Source: Ancylobacter polymorphus (GTDB lineage Bacteria > Pseudomonadota > Alphaproteobacteria > Rhizobiales > Xanthobacteraceae). Taken from it: 64,000 nt of DNA. Under the pieces are notes generated by a model. The model saw only the letters and a list, made by a program, of their open reading frames with translations. It had not been told where the DNA came from and did not search any database. Positions 1 to 7,944 of this stretch are shown here, piece after piece (position 1 is the first letter of the stretch; each line of letters starts with the position of its first letter). The stretch spans positions 2,184,001 to 2,248,000 of the forward strand of contig NZ_CP083239.1 in assembly GCF_022836935.1 (NCBI RefSeq), in the 5' to 3' direction. The position numbers were made by a program, and so were the translations under genes.

Positions 1-288
1 ATTCTCGACCATCACGTCGCAGATCTTCACCAGTTCCTCGAGGACCTTCTTGCCCTCGGGCTTCTTGGTGTCGAGCGTGATGGAGCGCTTGTTGGAGTTC
101 AGCATCGTGAAGTAGAGGCTGTCCGCATTGGGGACATCGCGCAGCTGGGCGCGGGTGACATCCCCTTCGCCCGGGCGCTCTACCTTGATCACATCGGCCC
201 CGAACCACGCGAGAAGCTGCGTGCAGGTGGGGCCGGACTGAACATGGGTGAAATCGAGGACGCGAACGCCGTCCAATGCCTTGCCCAT
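1..288 (-). CDS. frc: Formyl-CoA:oxalate CoA-transferase, N-terminal part (cut by window edge)
   Basis: Only the first 96 codons are in the window; the gene continues past the left edge. The visible protein starts [20 protein letters not shown] and contains [19 protein letters not shown] and a [15 protein letters not shown] segment, the N-terminal signature of family III CoA-transferases. Family knowledge: Frc moves CoA from formyl-CoA to oxalate, giving oxalyl-CoA and formate in the cytosol. The neighbouring oxc supports the Frc call over other CaiB/BaiF members. The ATG at 286–288 follows an AGAGGAA ribosome-binding site. It lies 103 bp downstream of oxc on the same strand, with a strong hairpin between them. 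CaiB-family substrate specificity cannot be proven from this fragment alone, so the call leans on context. Confidence 0.88.
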   Translation of the reverse strand, partial: MGKALDGVRVLDFTHVQSGPTCTQLLAWFGADVIKVERPGEGDVTRAQLRDVPNADSLYFTMLNSNKRSITLDTKKPEGKKVLEELVKICDVMVEN

Positions 289-346
289 GGGGTTCCTCTC
301 AAGATGACCCGGCTTTTCGCCGTTGTGTCTTTGTTACTTAGGGAAT

Positions 347-383
347 GGGACGGGTGGGGATATTGCCGCTCCCCACCCGTCCC
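347..383 (-). terminator. Perfect 14-bp stem-loop between oxc and frc
   Basis: GGGACGGGTGGGGA (347–360) is exactly complementary to TCCCCACCCGTCCC (370–383) around a 9-nt loop. It starts 9 bp after the oxc stop codon. The minus-strand transcript after the stem lacks a run of U, so it may be a processing or stability element, or a partial attenuator that sets the oxc:frc ratio, rather than a simple terminator. Confidence 0.6.
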
Positions 384-391
384 GGTGTGAC

Positions 392-2131
392 TTACTTCTT
401 CTTCACGACGCTCTGCGGGTTCAGGCTGCCGATGTTGCCGCTTTCGCTGCCGGCGGCCGGGTCGATCACGGCGTTGATGAGGGTCGGCTTGCCGCTGTCC
501 ATCGCCTCGTCCACGGCGCGCTTGAGCTCGTCCGGGGTGGTGACGTGGTAACCGACGCCGCCGAAGGCTTCCATCATCTTGTCGTAGCGCGAGTCGGCGA
601 CGAAGACGGTGGTGCCGGGATCACGACCGGTCGGGTCGGTGTCGGTGCCGCGATAGATGCCGTTATTGTTGAAGATAACGACGCAGACCGGCAGGTTGTA
701 GCGGCAGATCGTCTCCACCTCCATGCCGGAGAAGCCGAAGGCCGAGTCGCCCTCGACCGCCAGAACCGGCTTGCCGGTTTCCACGGCGGCGGCGATGGCG
801 AAGCCCATGCCGATGCCCATCACGCCCCAGGTGCCCACGTCCAGGCGCTTGCGCGGCTGGTACATGTCGATGACGCCGCGGGCGAGGTCGAGCGTGTTGG
901 CGCCTTCATTGACCAGGATCGCGTCGGGACGCTCCTTGATCACCTGCTTGAGCGCACCGAGCGCCGAGTGGAAGTCCATCGGCGTCGAGTTCTTCAGCAG
1001 CCGCTGGGACATCTTGGAGATGTTGACTTCCTTGCGGGCGTTGATCGCGCCGATCCACTCCTGCGAGGGGGCGGTCCAGCCGGACTTGATGCCCTCGTTC
1101 AGGGCCTCGATCACCGAGCCGATGTCGCCGACCAGCGGCGCCGCGATCTCGACGTTCGAGTCCATTTCCTTGGGCTCGATGTCGATCTGGATGAACTTCT
1201 TCGGGGCATCGCCCCAGGTCTTGCCCTTGCCGTGCGAGAGCAACCAGTTGAGGCGGGCGCCGACGAGGACGACCACGTCGGAATCCTTCAGCACCGTCGA
1301 GCGGGCGGCGCCGGCCGAGAGCGGATGGGTGTCGGGCAGCAGGCCCTTGGCCATCGACATCGGCAGGAAGGGGATGCCGGAGGTTTCGATGAAGGAGCGG
1401 ATCGCCTCGTCGGCCTGCGCGTAAGCCGCGCCCTTGCCGAGGATGACGAGCGGCTTCTTCGCCGACTTCAGCACGTCGAGCGCGCGGGTGACCGCGGCCG
1501 GGGAGGGGAGCTGCGCCGGGGCGGCGTCGATCACCTTCACCAGCGACTTGGCGCCGGCGTCGGCGTCCATCACCTGCGAGAACAGCTTGGCCGGCAGGTC
1601 GAGATACACGCCGCCGGGACGGCCGGAGACCGCCGCGCGGATGGCGCGGGCGACGCCGATGCCGATATCGGCCGCATGCAGCACGCGGAACGCGGCCTTG
1701 CAGAGCGGCTTGGCGATGGCGAGCTGGTCCATTTCCTCATAGTCGCCCTGCTGCAGGTCGACGATCTCGCGCTCGGAGGAGCCGGAGATGAGGATCATGG
1801 GGAAGCAGTTGGTGGTGGCGTTCGCCAGGGCGGTGAGGCCGTTGAGGAAGCCCGGCGCCGAGACGGTGAGGCACACGCCCGGCTTCTTGGTCAGAAAGCC
1901 GGCGATGGCGGCGGCGTTGCCGGCGTTCTGCTCATGGCGGAACGAGATCACGCGGATGCCTTCGGCCTGCGCCATGCGGCCGAGGTCCGTGATCGGAATC
2001 CCGGGCACGCCGTAGATGGTGTCGATATCGTTCAGTTTGAGCGCATCGATGACCAGGTGGAAGCCGTCCGTGAGCTCCTGTTCGGTCTCGGTGGCGGCAT
2101 TCACGTCAATAACCTGTGCGACTGCGGACAT
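392..2131 (-). CDS. oxc: Oxalyl-CoA decarboxylase
   Basis: A thiamine-diphosphate enzyme that converts oxalyl-CoA to formyl-CoA and CO2. With Frc it forms the cyclic oxalate-degradation pathway. The 579-residue length matches the family. The N-terminal Pyr domain shows [13 protein letters not shown] and the [12 protein letters not shown] segment with the catalytic glutamate. The C-terminal PP domain has [12 protein letters not shown] followed by FNNNGIYRG, the GDx…NN cofactor-binding motif. The central domain ([13 protein letters not shown] onward) fits the ADP/CoA-binding region. The ATG at 2129–2131 is preceded by GGGAGGGA with good spacing. The gene is transcribed towards frc, and the divergent or adjacent regulators and OxlT-like transporters support oxalate as substrate. 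Related TPP decarboxylases such as acetolactate synthase are less likely given the sequence and context. Confidence 0.95.
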   Translation of the reverse strand: MSAVAQVIDVNAATETEQELTDGFHLVIDALKLNDIDTIYGVPGIPITDLGRMAQAEGIRVISFRHEQNAGNAAAIAGFLTKKPGVCLTVSAPGFLNGLTALANATTNCFPMILISGSSEREIVDLQQGDYEEMDQLAIAKPLCKAAFRVLHAADIGIGVARAIRAAVSGRPGGVYLDLPAKLFSQVMDADAGAKSLVKVIDAAPAQLPSPAAVTRALDVLKSAKKPLVILGKGAAYAQADEAIRSFIETSGIPFLPMSMAKGLLPDTHPLSAGAARSTVLKDSDVVVLVGARLNWLLSHGKGKTWGDAPKKFIQIDIEPKEMDSNVEIAAPLVGDIGSVIEALNEGIKSGWTAPSQEWIGAINARKEVNISKMSQRLLKNSTPMDFHSALGALKQVIKERPDAILVNEGANTLDLARGVIDMYQPRKRLDVGTWGVMGIGMGFAIAAAVETGKPVLAVEGDSAFGFSGMEVETICRYNLPVCVVIFNNNGIYRGTDTDPTGRDPGTTVFVADSRYDKMMEAFGGVGYHVTTPDELKRAVDEAMDSGKPTLINAVIDPAAGSESGNIGSLNPQSVVKKK

Positions 2132-2174
2132 CCCGTATTCCCTCCCAAACGTCCTTCGGCGGGTTCATGCCGCC

Positions 2175-2900
2175 CTAATCTAGGTCTACGTGGTTCTCGA
2201 CATGCTCAGCGAGCCGGAGCGTGTGGTCGCGCACCAAACGCTCGGCGCGGTCCGCGTCCCGCGCCTCGAGAGCAAGAATGATCTCCAGATGGTCGGAGGC
2301 CGAACGCTGCGCCCGGTCCATCTCGAAGATCGTGCGGTGGCGGATGGCCCGTACATGGAAGAACAGGTTTTCCGTCATCGCCACGAGCAGCGAAGAGCCG
2401 CTCAGCCGGATCAGCGCCTGGTGAAACGCGATATTCGCACTCGAATATTCGTCGCACCGGTCGCGCTCGATCCGCGCCAGATCGAACTTCTTGAACAACG
2501 TCCTCAGCTCGGCGATCGCCTCGTCGCTTGCGCGCTGCGTGGCCAGGCGGGCCGCCATGCTTTCCAGTGCCGCCCAGGCCTCGATCATCTGGATGATCTC
2601 GGCCTTGGAGCGGCGAACCACCATAATTCCCCGCCGGGGCACGGCGCGGAGCAGGCCTTCCTGCTCCAGCATCGCGACCGCCTCGCGGATCGGCGTCCGG
2701 CTTGCGCCGAGACGCTCGGAAATGTCCCGCTCGTCGAGCAGCATCGGCTCGCTTGAGCCGTAAATATTCATGTGCGTGATAGCTTCCTTGAGAGCGGCGT
2801 AGGCCTTGCTCTTGAAGCTCTCCTTGGCCGGCAGGCGTTCGATGGTCAGACCATTCTCACCGCTTTGCCAGGGCTTGCTCTCAACGGCTTTGCTGCTCAC
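2175..2900 (-). CDS. FCD-type GntR transcriptional regulator (copy 1)
   Basis: A 241-residue regulator of the FadR/FCD subfamily. A winged helix–turn–helix spans about residues 30–97 (ERLGASRTPIREAVAMLEQEG, then RRGIMVV). The FCD effector domain contains NIAFHQALIRL and a later DHLEIILAL segment carrying the usual metal/ligand-binding His and Asp residues. It uses a GTG start (2898–2900) behind GAGG. It lies 43 bp upstream of oxc on the same strand and may be co-transcribed with it. It is clearly paralogous to the next regulator, with similar wing and FCD motifs. Predicted role: acid-responsive control of oxalate genes. Repressor or activator cannot be told from sequence. A GGTAT repeat motif directly upstream (2945–2960) suggests autoregulation. 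Confidence 0.88.
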   Translation of the reverse strand: MSSKAVESKPWQSGENGLTIERLPAKESFKSKAYAALKEAITHMNIYGSSEPMLLDERDISERLGASRTPIREAVAMLEQEGLLRAVPRRGIMVVRRSKAEIIQMIEAWAALESMAARLATQRASDEAIAELRTLFKKFDLARIERDRCDEYSSANIAFHQALIRLSGSSLLVAMTENLFFHVRAIRHRTIFEMDRAQRSASDHLEIILALEARDADRAERLVRDHTLRLAEHVENHVDLD

Positions 2901-2944
2901 GGAAGCGTCCTCTGCGGAAAACCCACAGTGGATTTCCGAAAAAG

Positions 2945-2960
2945 TGGCATACCAAATACC
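2945..2960. promoter_or_regulatory. Candidate FCD-regulator operator upstream of gntR copy 1
   Basis: TGGCATACCAAATACC contains two ATACC direct half-sites seven bases apart (GGTAT on the minus strand) and the near-palindrome TGGCATACCA. It lies 45 bp upstream of the gntR copy 1 GTG, where an autoregulatory site would be expected. The same GGTATGC core recurs in the other gaps of the cluster. The assignment is inference. Confidence 0.4.
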
Positions 2961-3077
2961 AACATGTCAATTCGCTTGTCCCCGCTGCGGGAACCCCTCC
3001 GGCTCCTTTTCCTCACCTGCGCCGCGCGCTTTCTCAGGTCCACCTGCCCCAGGGGAAGAGTGCCGGAACGCGCTTGC

Positions 3078-3090
3078 GTATGCAATATAC
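3078..3090. promoter_or_regulatory. Candidate operator GTAT-N5-ATAC
   Basis: GTATGCAATATAC has GTAT/ATAC arms around five bases. The same arms and spacing occur at 4179–4191. FCD-type GntR proteins commonly bind short palindromes of this size, so the pair is a reasonable candidate for sites of one or both cluster regulators. Confidence 0.35.
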
Positions 3091-3330
3091 CACGGGTGGA
3101 TGCGGCTGGCGAGAGCGTCTGAACACTTTGCTGCGCTGCGCAGTCAAAAGTTCGTCGGCGGTGTTGAGGTAGGGTGATTGGAGGTCCGGGCCGGGATGCG
3201 CATCTGCGGCCGCCGGGGCGGAAAGCCTTACGTTCTCAGCGCTTTGCGAACGCGCGGCGCGCCCGCGCGCCACGACGGCGCACCGGCCGCGTGAAGCGGC
3301 CGGCACCTGTGCGCCGCACCATGCCTGATG

Positions 3331-4032
3331 TCAGGAGGGGAAGCGGCCGTGCTTCTCCACATGGGCGGCGAGGCCCAGCGTGTGCTCGCGCACGAGTCGT
3401 TCGGCGAGATCGGCATCGCGGGCGACCAGCGCGGCGATGATGGCGCGGTGCTCCTGCAGCGAGCGCTCCGAGCGGTTTTCCTGCCGCACCGAGACGGCGC
3501 GGATGCCGCGAATATGGATGAACAGGTTTTCCGTCACCTCGCCGATCATGGCGCAGCCGCCGAGGCGGATGATGGTCTGGTGGAAGCGGATATTGGCGTT
3601 CGAGTACTCGTTCATGTGCTCGGCCGGCGCCTCGGCCTCGAAGTCATGGAACATGTCGCGCAGTTCCGCGAGGTCGCGGTCGCTGGCACGGCTGGTCGCC
3701 AGCCGGGCGGCCATGCTCTCCAGCGCCGCCCAGACAATGATCATGTCGATGATCTCGCGCTTGGACTTGCGCACGACGAAGATGCCCCGGCGCGGCACCG
3801 AGCGCACGAAGCCTTCCTGTTCGAGGACGGTCAGTGCCTCGCGGATCGGCGTGCGGCTGACGCCGAGATCGTGGGAGAGCTGCCGCTCATCGAGCCGGAT
3901 CTCGCTCTCCTGGCCATACATGTCCATCTCGGTGATGGCCTTCTTGATGGCGTCATAGGCCAGCGTGCGAAGGCTCGTATTGGCGGCGAGAGGCGCGATG
4001 TTCAGCCTCATCTGGGTGTCGGCGCTTTCCAC
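3331..4032 (-). CDS. FCD-type GntR transcriptional regulator (copy 2)
   Basis: A 233-residue FadR/FCD-family regulator, paralogous to the one downstream. The winged HTH shows SHDLGVSRTPIREALTVLEQ and RRGIFVVRKS. The FCD domain shows NIRFHQTIIRLGG, ENLFIHIRGIR and the EHRAIIAAL helix. GTG at 4030–4032 is preferred because AGGAAA sits seven bases upstream; an internal ATG at 4009–4011 is possible. It is divergent from the first oxlT-like gene across a 528-bp gap with several palindromes. It most likely senses oxalate, formate or a related small acid; the ligand is inferred from context only. Confidence 0.88.
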   Translation of the reverse strand: MESADTQMRLNIAPLAANTSLRTLAYDAIKKAITEMDMYGQESEIRLDERQLSHDLGVSRTPIREALTVLEQEGFVRSVPRRGIFVVRKSKREIIDMIIVWAALESMAARLATSRASDRDLAELRDMFHDFEAEAPAEHMNEYSNANIRFHQTIIRLGGCAMIGEVTENLFIHIRGIRAVSVRQENRSERSLQEHRAIIAALVARDADLAERLVREHTLGLAAHVEKHGRFPS

Positions 4033-4178
4033 GGGCGGTTTCCTCGTCAGTTGCTCGGTGTCTTGTTCTTGTTGTTGTCCGTCGCAGCGTGGCTGCGGCG
4101 CGGCCGGCTTTGGCGGCCTTCACGCGACCCTGTCCTGTCATTGGCGATTCTGTGGCGGATCAAGGCATCGTGAGCATC

Positions 4179-4191
4179 GTATAACACATAC
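4179..4191. promoter_or_regulatory. Candidate operator GTAT-N5-ATAC upstream of gntR copy 2
   Basis: GTATAACACATAC repeats the arm sequence and spacing of the element at 3078–3090. It lies 147 bp upstream of the gntR copy 2 start and on the oxlT side of the divergent gap. A role as regulator site is inferred. Confidence 0.35.
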
Positions 4192-4409
4192 AGAATGTCC
4201 ATGCGGGAGGCCCCTTACCGGCGCTGCGGGTTCCCCGCGCCTGCCTTTCCCAGCGCTTCCGGCCGGACCCTTTCACCCGCGCGCTCCGCCGGCGCGCGGG
4301 CGTCCTGCGTATCCAAGGCGGCATCTGACGCTACGTAATAATGGGCAAGTATTCCCTACGGGAAGATGCCGTTACGTCAGTCTGCGTTCTACACATAGCC
4401 TGTGTTCGT

Positions 4410-4432
4410 GGTATGCAAAATTTTGCATTACC
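4410..4432. promoter_or_regulatory. Strong palindromic operator candidate upstream of oxlT copy 1
   Basis: The core ATGCAAAATTTTGCAT (4413–4428) is a perfect 16-bp palindrome, flanked by GGT on the left and ACC on the right with a one-base offset. Each arm contains the GTATGC/GCAT core seen elsewhere in the cluster. It lies about 130 bp upstream of the transporter start, inside the A+T-rich promoter zone. Confidence 0.55.
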
Positions 4433-4560
4433 CAAAATTCATAGTATGGTCGTTTCAATGGCTGATTGATGACCCGCCCGGATGGGCGTGCGTAGCGGGC
4501 ATTCAATAAGAAAACAGAAAATAGTCGGTCAGTTTACGTTGGGAAACGTTCGAGGACAAC

Positions 4561-5865
4561 ATGACATCTGACGCAACGGCATCCATCAATAAAAAGCGCT
4601 GGCTGCAGCTGGTGTTCGGCGTGATCTGCATGTGCATGATCGCCAACATGCAGTATGGCTGGACCTTCTTCGTCAATCCGATGCAGGAAACCCACGGCTG
4701 GGATCGCGCGGCGATCCAGGTGGCGTTCTCCATCTTCATCGTCACTGAGACCTGGCTGGTGCCGGTTGAGGGCTGGTTCGTCGACAAGTACGGCCCGCGC
4801 GTCGTGGTGCTGTTCGGCGGCCTGCTGTGCGGCCTTGCCTGGGTGATCAACTCCTATGCCGACACGCTGACCCTGCTCTATGTCGGCGCGGCTCTCGGCG
4901 GTATCGGCGCTGGCGCGGTGTACGGCACCTGCGTGGGTAACTCGCTGAAGTGGTTCCCGGATCGTCGCGGCCTTGCCGCCGGCATCACCGCCGCCGGCTT
5001 CGGCGCGGGCTCGGCGCTGACCGTGATTCCGATCCAGAACATGATCAAGAATCAGGGCTATGAGGCCGCCTTCTTCTATTTCGGCGTCGGCCAGGGCGTG
5101 GTGATCACGCTGCTCGCCCTCTTCCTCGTTGCGCCGAAGAAGGAGCAGATCGCCGCCTTCGCCGCCAAGGCCGTGGCCAAGGTCTCCCAGTCGGCCCGCG
5201 ATTTCGCGCCGAAGGAAATGCTCTCCACCCCGCTGTTCTGGGTGATGTACGCGATGTTCGTCATGATGGCCGCCGGCGGCCTGATGGCGACCGCCCAGCT
5301 CGGCCCGATCGCCAAGGATTTCGGCATCGCCGATATTCCGGTGAGCCTGATCGGCATCACCCTGCCGGCGCTGACCTTCGCCGCCGCCATCGACCGCGTG
5401 CTTAACGGCCTGACCCGTCCGTTCTTCGGCTGGGTGTCGGACCAGATCGGCCGCGAGAACACCATGTTCGTGGCCTTCGCCATCGAGGGCGTCGGCATCT
5501 ATGCGCTGAGCGTGCTCGGCCATAACCCGGTGCTGTTCGTCATCCTCACCGGCCTCGTCTTCTTCGCCTGGGGCGAGATCTACTCGCTGTTCCCGGCCAT
5601 GTGCGGCGACGCCTTCGGCTCGAAGTTCGCCACCACCAATGCCGGCCTGCTCTACACCGCCAAGGGCACGGCGGCGCTGATCGTGCCGTTCACCTCCATC
5701 ATCACCACCATGACCGGTAGCTGGCATGCGGTGTTCATCACCGCCGCGGCGCTCAACATCATCGCCGCCGTGATGGCGCTGGTGGTGCTGAAGCCGCTCG
5801 CCTCCGCCCATGGGCGCCGCGCCGCGGCGCAGGCGGCCGCGTCGAAGGTGGTGGCGGCCGAGTAA
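4561..5865 (+). CDS. OxlT-like MFS oxalate/formate antiporter (copy 1)
   Basis: A 434-residue inner-membrane transporter of the major facilitator superfamily, predicted to exchange extracellular oxalate for intracellular formate. Twelve hydrophobic segments are recognisable from about residue 10 to 420. The MFS loop motif between TM2 and TM3 reads GWFVDKYGPRVVV, and its second-half counterpart reads FGWVSDQIGRENTM. Lys368, in LLYTAKGTA, sits where OxlT-family antiporters carry a functionally essential TM11 lysine (family knowledge; the alignment is mine). Context with oxc and frc strongly supports oxalate. Monocarboxylate transport by this OFA family remains possible. A good terminator follows. 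The second transporter 658 bp downstream is a close paralogue. Confidence 0.9.
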   Translation: MTSDATASINKKRWLQLVFGVICMCMIANMQYGWTFFVNPMQETHGWDRAAIQVAFSIFIVTETWLVPVEGWFVDKYGPRVVVLFGGLLCGLAWVINSYADTLTLLYVGAALGGIGAGAVYGTCVGNSLKWFPDRRGLAAGITAAGFGAGSALTVIPIQNMIKNQGYEAAFFYFGVGQGVVITLLALFLVAPKKEQIAAFAAKAVAKVSQSARDFAPKEMLSTPLFWVMYAMFVMMAAGGLMATAQLGPIAKDFGIADIPVSLIGITLPALTFAAAIDRVLNGLTRPFFGWVSDQIGRENTMFVAFAIEGVGIYALSVLGHNPVLFVILTGLVFFAWGEIYSLFPAMCGDAFGSKFATTNAGLLYTAKGTAALIVPFTSIITTMTGSWHAVFITAAALNIIAAVMALVVLKPLASAHGRRAAAQAAASKVVAAE

Positions 5866-5895
5866 GCTGCCCCCTCCTTCCCTGGCCTTCTTTCA

Positions 5896-5924
5896 GGGCC
5901 CGTCCTCGGACGGGCCCTTTTTCT
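5896..5924 (+). terminator. Rho-independent terminator after oxlT copy 1
   Basis: GGGCCCGTCC pairs with GGACGGGCCC around a two-base tip (a few more in vivo), followed by TTTTTCTTTT. It starts 30 bp after the stop codon, so copy 1 is probably monocistronic. Confidence 0.85.
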
Positions 5925-6247
5925 TTTCCGGAACACCGGAAGCTGACGCGCGCCTGCCCTCCATTGGCGGCAAGATTGACAGCATTCCAATTGTAAACTG
6001 GCGGCGAGAAGGGGATGCGAACCGTGCGCTTTCGTGTCGTCGTTCGGGCATTCGTGTCGTGCGACGTGACAACGCCAAGTCACCCTTCCCGAACGTTCCT
6101 GATCTTCAACTTTTATCTGAATTTGAACTGACGCAGCGTCGTTGCACGACAACGATGTTACATCTATTAATAGCCACCGACCAACCAAATGAAAATTGTT
6201 CGGTATCTTTAGCCTTACGGAACGGTTGGCGAGTCATAAAAGCCAAT

Positions 6248-6263
6248 TGGCATACATAATATT
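6248..6263. promoter_or_regulatory. Candidate regulator site upstream of oxlT copy 2
   Basis: TGGCATACATAATATT repeats the TGGCATAC core found at 2945–2954 in front of gntR copy 1. It is the fourth gap of the oxalate cluster with this core, which supports a shared regulon. Function is inferred. Confidence 0.35.
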
Positions 6264-6523
6264 GTCGATTATGATCCTTGCTCAGCGGGTCGGTTCCGCA
6301 ACCCTGCGGCAGGGCGTCTCCGAAGTGTCGGAACGCGGCGTCAGGGGCGGATACCGCGCAACCTTTGAGAAGAAGATGCCGCACGAGCGGCCGTCGCGGG
6401 GGCGACGCAGAAAGCGCCCCCGGGACCAACGACAAGCCGGCGCCCGGGCCCCACAGGCCCAGGAGCGACCGCAACAAAAAAGCCGATCCGCGGCATTTAT
6501 CGATTTGGGAGAGGAGATCGCCC

Positions 6524-7849
6524 TTGAATACGTCCAAGACTCTGGCGGCTGTCGGGCCGGGCCAGGATTTCTCTGAGAGCCGCCGCTGGATGCAGCTGGT
6601 CGTCGGGGTGGTCTGCATGATCGCGACCGCCAACATCCAGTATGCCTGGACCCTGTTCGTCCCTGAAATTCAGCAGACCTTCGGCTGGGAGCGCGCCTCG
6701 ATCCAGGTGGCGTTCACCATCTTCGTGCTGGTGCAGACCTGGCTGGCGCCGATCGAAGGCTACTTCATCGACAAGTTCGGCCCCCGCCTGATGGTCGCCT
6801 TCGGCGCCCTGTTCATCGGCACTGCCTGGGTCATCAATTCGCAGGCCACCACCCTGATGGGCTTCTATGTCGGCGCGGCCATTGGCGGCATCGGCGTCGG
6901 CTCCATCTACGCCACCTGCATCAACAACGCGCTGAAGTGGTTCCCGGATCGCCGCGGCCTCGCCGTCGGCCTCACCGCCGGTGGCTATGGCGCCGGTTCG
7001 GCCGCCACCATCCTGCCCATCGCGGCGATGATCGAATCCTCGGGCTTCCAGGAGACCTTCTTCTTCTTCGGCCTGCTGCAGGGCGGTCTCGCCTTCATCG
7101 CGGCGTGGTTCCTGCGTTCGCCGAAGGCGGGTGAGGTCAAGGCCTCCACCAAGCTCAACCAGAGCCGCCGCGACTACACCCTGAAGGAAGCCCTGAACAC
7201 CAAGCTGTTCTGGCTGATGCTGGTCATGTTCACCTGCGTCGTCACCGGCGGCATGATGGCCGTGGCGCAGCTGGGCGTGATCGCGCAGGACCTCGGCGTG
7301 AAGGAGTTCGAGGTCAACCTGTACTTCTTCACCATGGCCGCCCTGCCGCTCGCCCTGATGCTCGACCGCGTCATGAACGGCATTTCGCGTCCGCTGTTCG
7401 GCTGGATCTCCGACCATATCGGCCGTGAGAAGACCATGGTCATCGCCTTCTCGCTCGAAGGCATGGGCATCATCGCGCTCGGCTATTTCGGCCACAATCC
7501 GTGGGCCTTCCTCATCCTCTCCGGCGTCGTGTTCCTCGCCTGGGGTGAAGTCTACTCGCTGTTCTCGGCGCTGGCCGGCGACGCCTTCGGCACCAAGCAC
7601 ATCGCCAAGATCTATGGCGTGCTCTACTGCGCCAAGGGCATCGGCGCGCTGTTCGTGCCGATCGGCAACCTGCTGATGGAAGCCACCGGCACCTGGTCGA
7701 CCGTGCTCTACACCGTCGCCGCCATGGACCTGTTCGCCGCCTTCCTGGCGATCACCCTGCTGCCGCGCACGCTGAAGTCGCATGTGGCGCAGTCCGCCGC
7801 GATGGGTCCTTCGGTCGACAAGACCGCGACCGCCTCGGCGCATGCCTGA
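6524..7849 (+). CDS. OxlT-like MFS oxalate/formate antiporter (copy 2)
   Basis: A 441-residue MFS transporter closely similar to copy 1: shared NIQYAWTLFV-type TM1, GYFIDKFGPRLMV, KWFPDRRGLAVG, FGWISDHIGREKTM and a TM11 LLYC/AKG lysine at residue 371. The TTG at 6524 is chosen because GGAGAGGAG lies just upstream with good spacing and the encoded MNTSKTLAAVG… aligns in length with copy 1. The frame stays open upstream to 6278, but that stretch is proline/arginine-rich and unlike a transporter N-terminus. Predicted oxalate/formate exchange, or a variant specificity that would justify keeping two copies. Followed by two consecutive hairpins. Confidence 0.88.
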   Translation: MNTSKTLAAVGPGQDFSESRRWMQLVVGVVCMIATANIQYAWTLFVPEIQQTFGWERASIQVAFTIFVLVQTWLAPIEGYFIDKFGPRLMVAFGALFIGTAWVINSQATTLMGFYVGAAIGGIGVGSIYATCINNALKWFPDRRGLAVGLTAGGYGAGSAATILPIAAMIESSGFQETFFFFGLLQGGLAFIAAWFLRSPKAGEVKASTKLNQSRRDYTLKEALNTKLFWLMLVMFTCVVTGGMMAVAQLGVIAQDLGVKEFEVNLYFFTMAALPLALMLDRVMNGISRPLFGWISDHIGREKTMVIAFSLEGMGIIALGYFGHNPWAFLILSGVVFLAWGEVYSLFSALAGDAFGTKHIAKIYGVLYCAKGIGALFVPIGNLLMEATGTWSTVLYTVAAMDLFAAFLAITLLPRTLKSHVAQSAAMGPSVDKTATASAHA

Positions 7850-7854
7850 TCCGC

Positions 7855-7928
7855 TTGCGTCCCGGGCGGCGAACGCCGCCCGGGACGCAACGGAACGACC
7901 TTGGACAAGGGGCCCTCGCGGGCCCCTT
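7855..7928 (+). terminator. Tandem hairpins ending the oxalate cluster
   Basis: First hairpin: TTGCGTCCCGGGCGGC (7855–7870) pairs perfectly with 7875–7890 around GAAC, giving a 16-bp stem. Second: GGGGCCC (7909–7915) pairs with GGGCCCC (7920–7926), followed by a T run, a classic intrinsic terminator. The nudix gene on the other strand ends at 7945, so the structure also separates convergent transcripts. Confidence 0.85.
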
Positions 7929-7944
7929 TTTCGTTGCGGAGTTC

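Larger units (their letters stand above)
2901..3330. other. Intergenic region between the two GntR genes
   Basis: I see no convincing gene in these 430 bp. The stretch holds candidate regulator sites at 2945–2960 and 3078–3090. Part of it (about 3200–3310) is a GC-rich run without a clear promoter. It carries the promoter of the first gntR, and probably of oxc, and the 3' end of the second gntR transcript. Confidence 0.6.
4033..4560. other. Divergent regulatory region between gntR copy 2 and oxlT copy 1
   Basis: These 528 bp hold no credible gene. About 4320–4560 is distinctly more A+T-rich than its surroundings and carries a perfect 16-bp palindrome (4413–4428) plus a GTAT-N5-ATAC element (4179–4191). 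It should contain the oxlT promoter and the gntR copy 2 promoter. Confidence 0.6.
5866..6523. other. Intergenic region between the two oxlT-like genes
   Basis: Contains the terminator of the first transporter and then an A+T-richer promoter zone (about 6090–6280) with the inverted repeat TCGTTG-N5-CAACGA (6139–6155) and a TGGCATACATAATATT element (6248–6263). No believable coding region is seen. The second transporter probably has its own promoter here and a long leader (about 250 nt). Confidence 0.55.

Noticed and set aside
323..2281. Long plus-strand frame opposite oxc
   Set aside because: Histidine- and arginine-rich translation with no motif; oxc on the other strand is unambiguous.
3034..3306. 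Small minus-strand frame in the gap between the two GntR genes
   Set aside because: Arg/Ser/Pro-rich with no motif or ribosome-binding site, and it overlaps candidate operators.
5976..5997. TTGACA followed by TGTAAA as a promoter before oxlT copy 2
   Set aside because: Spacing between the hexamers is only 10 bases, and the site is more than 500 bp from the start codon.
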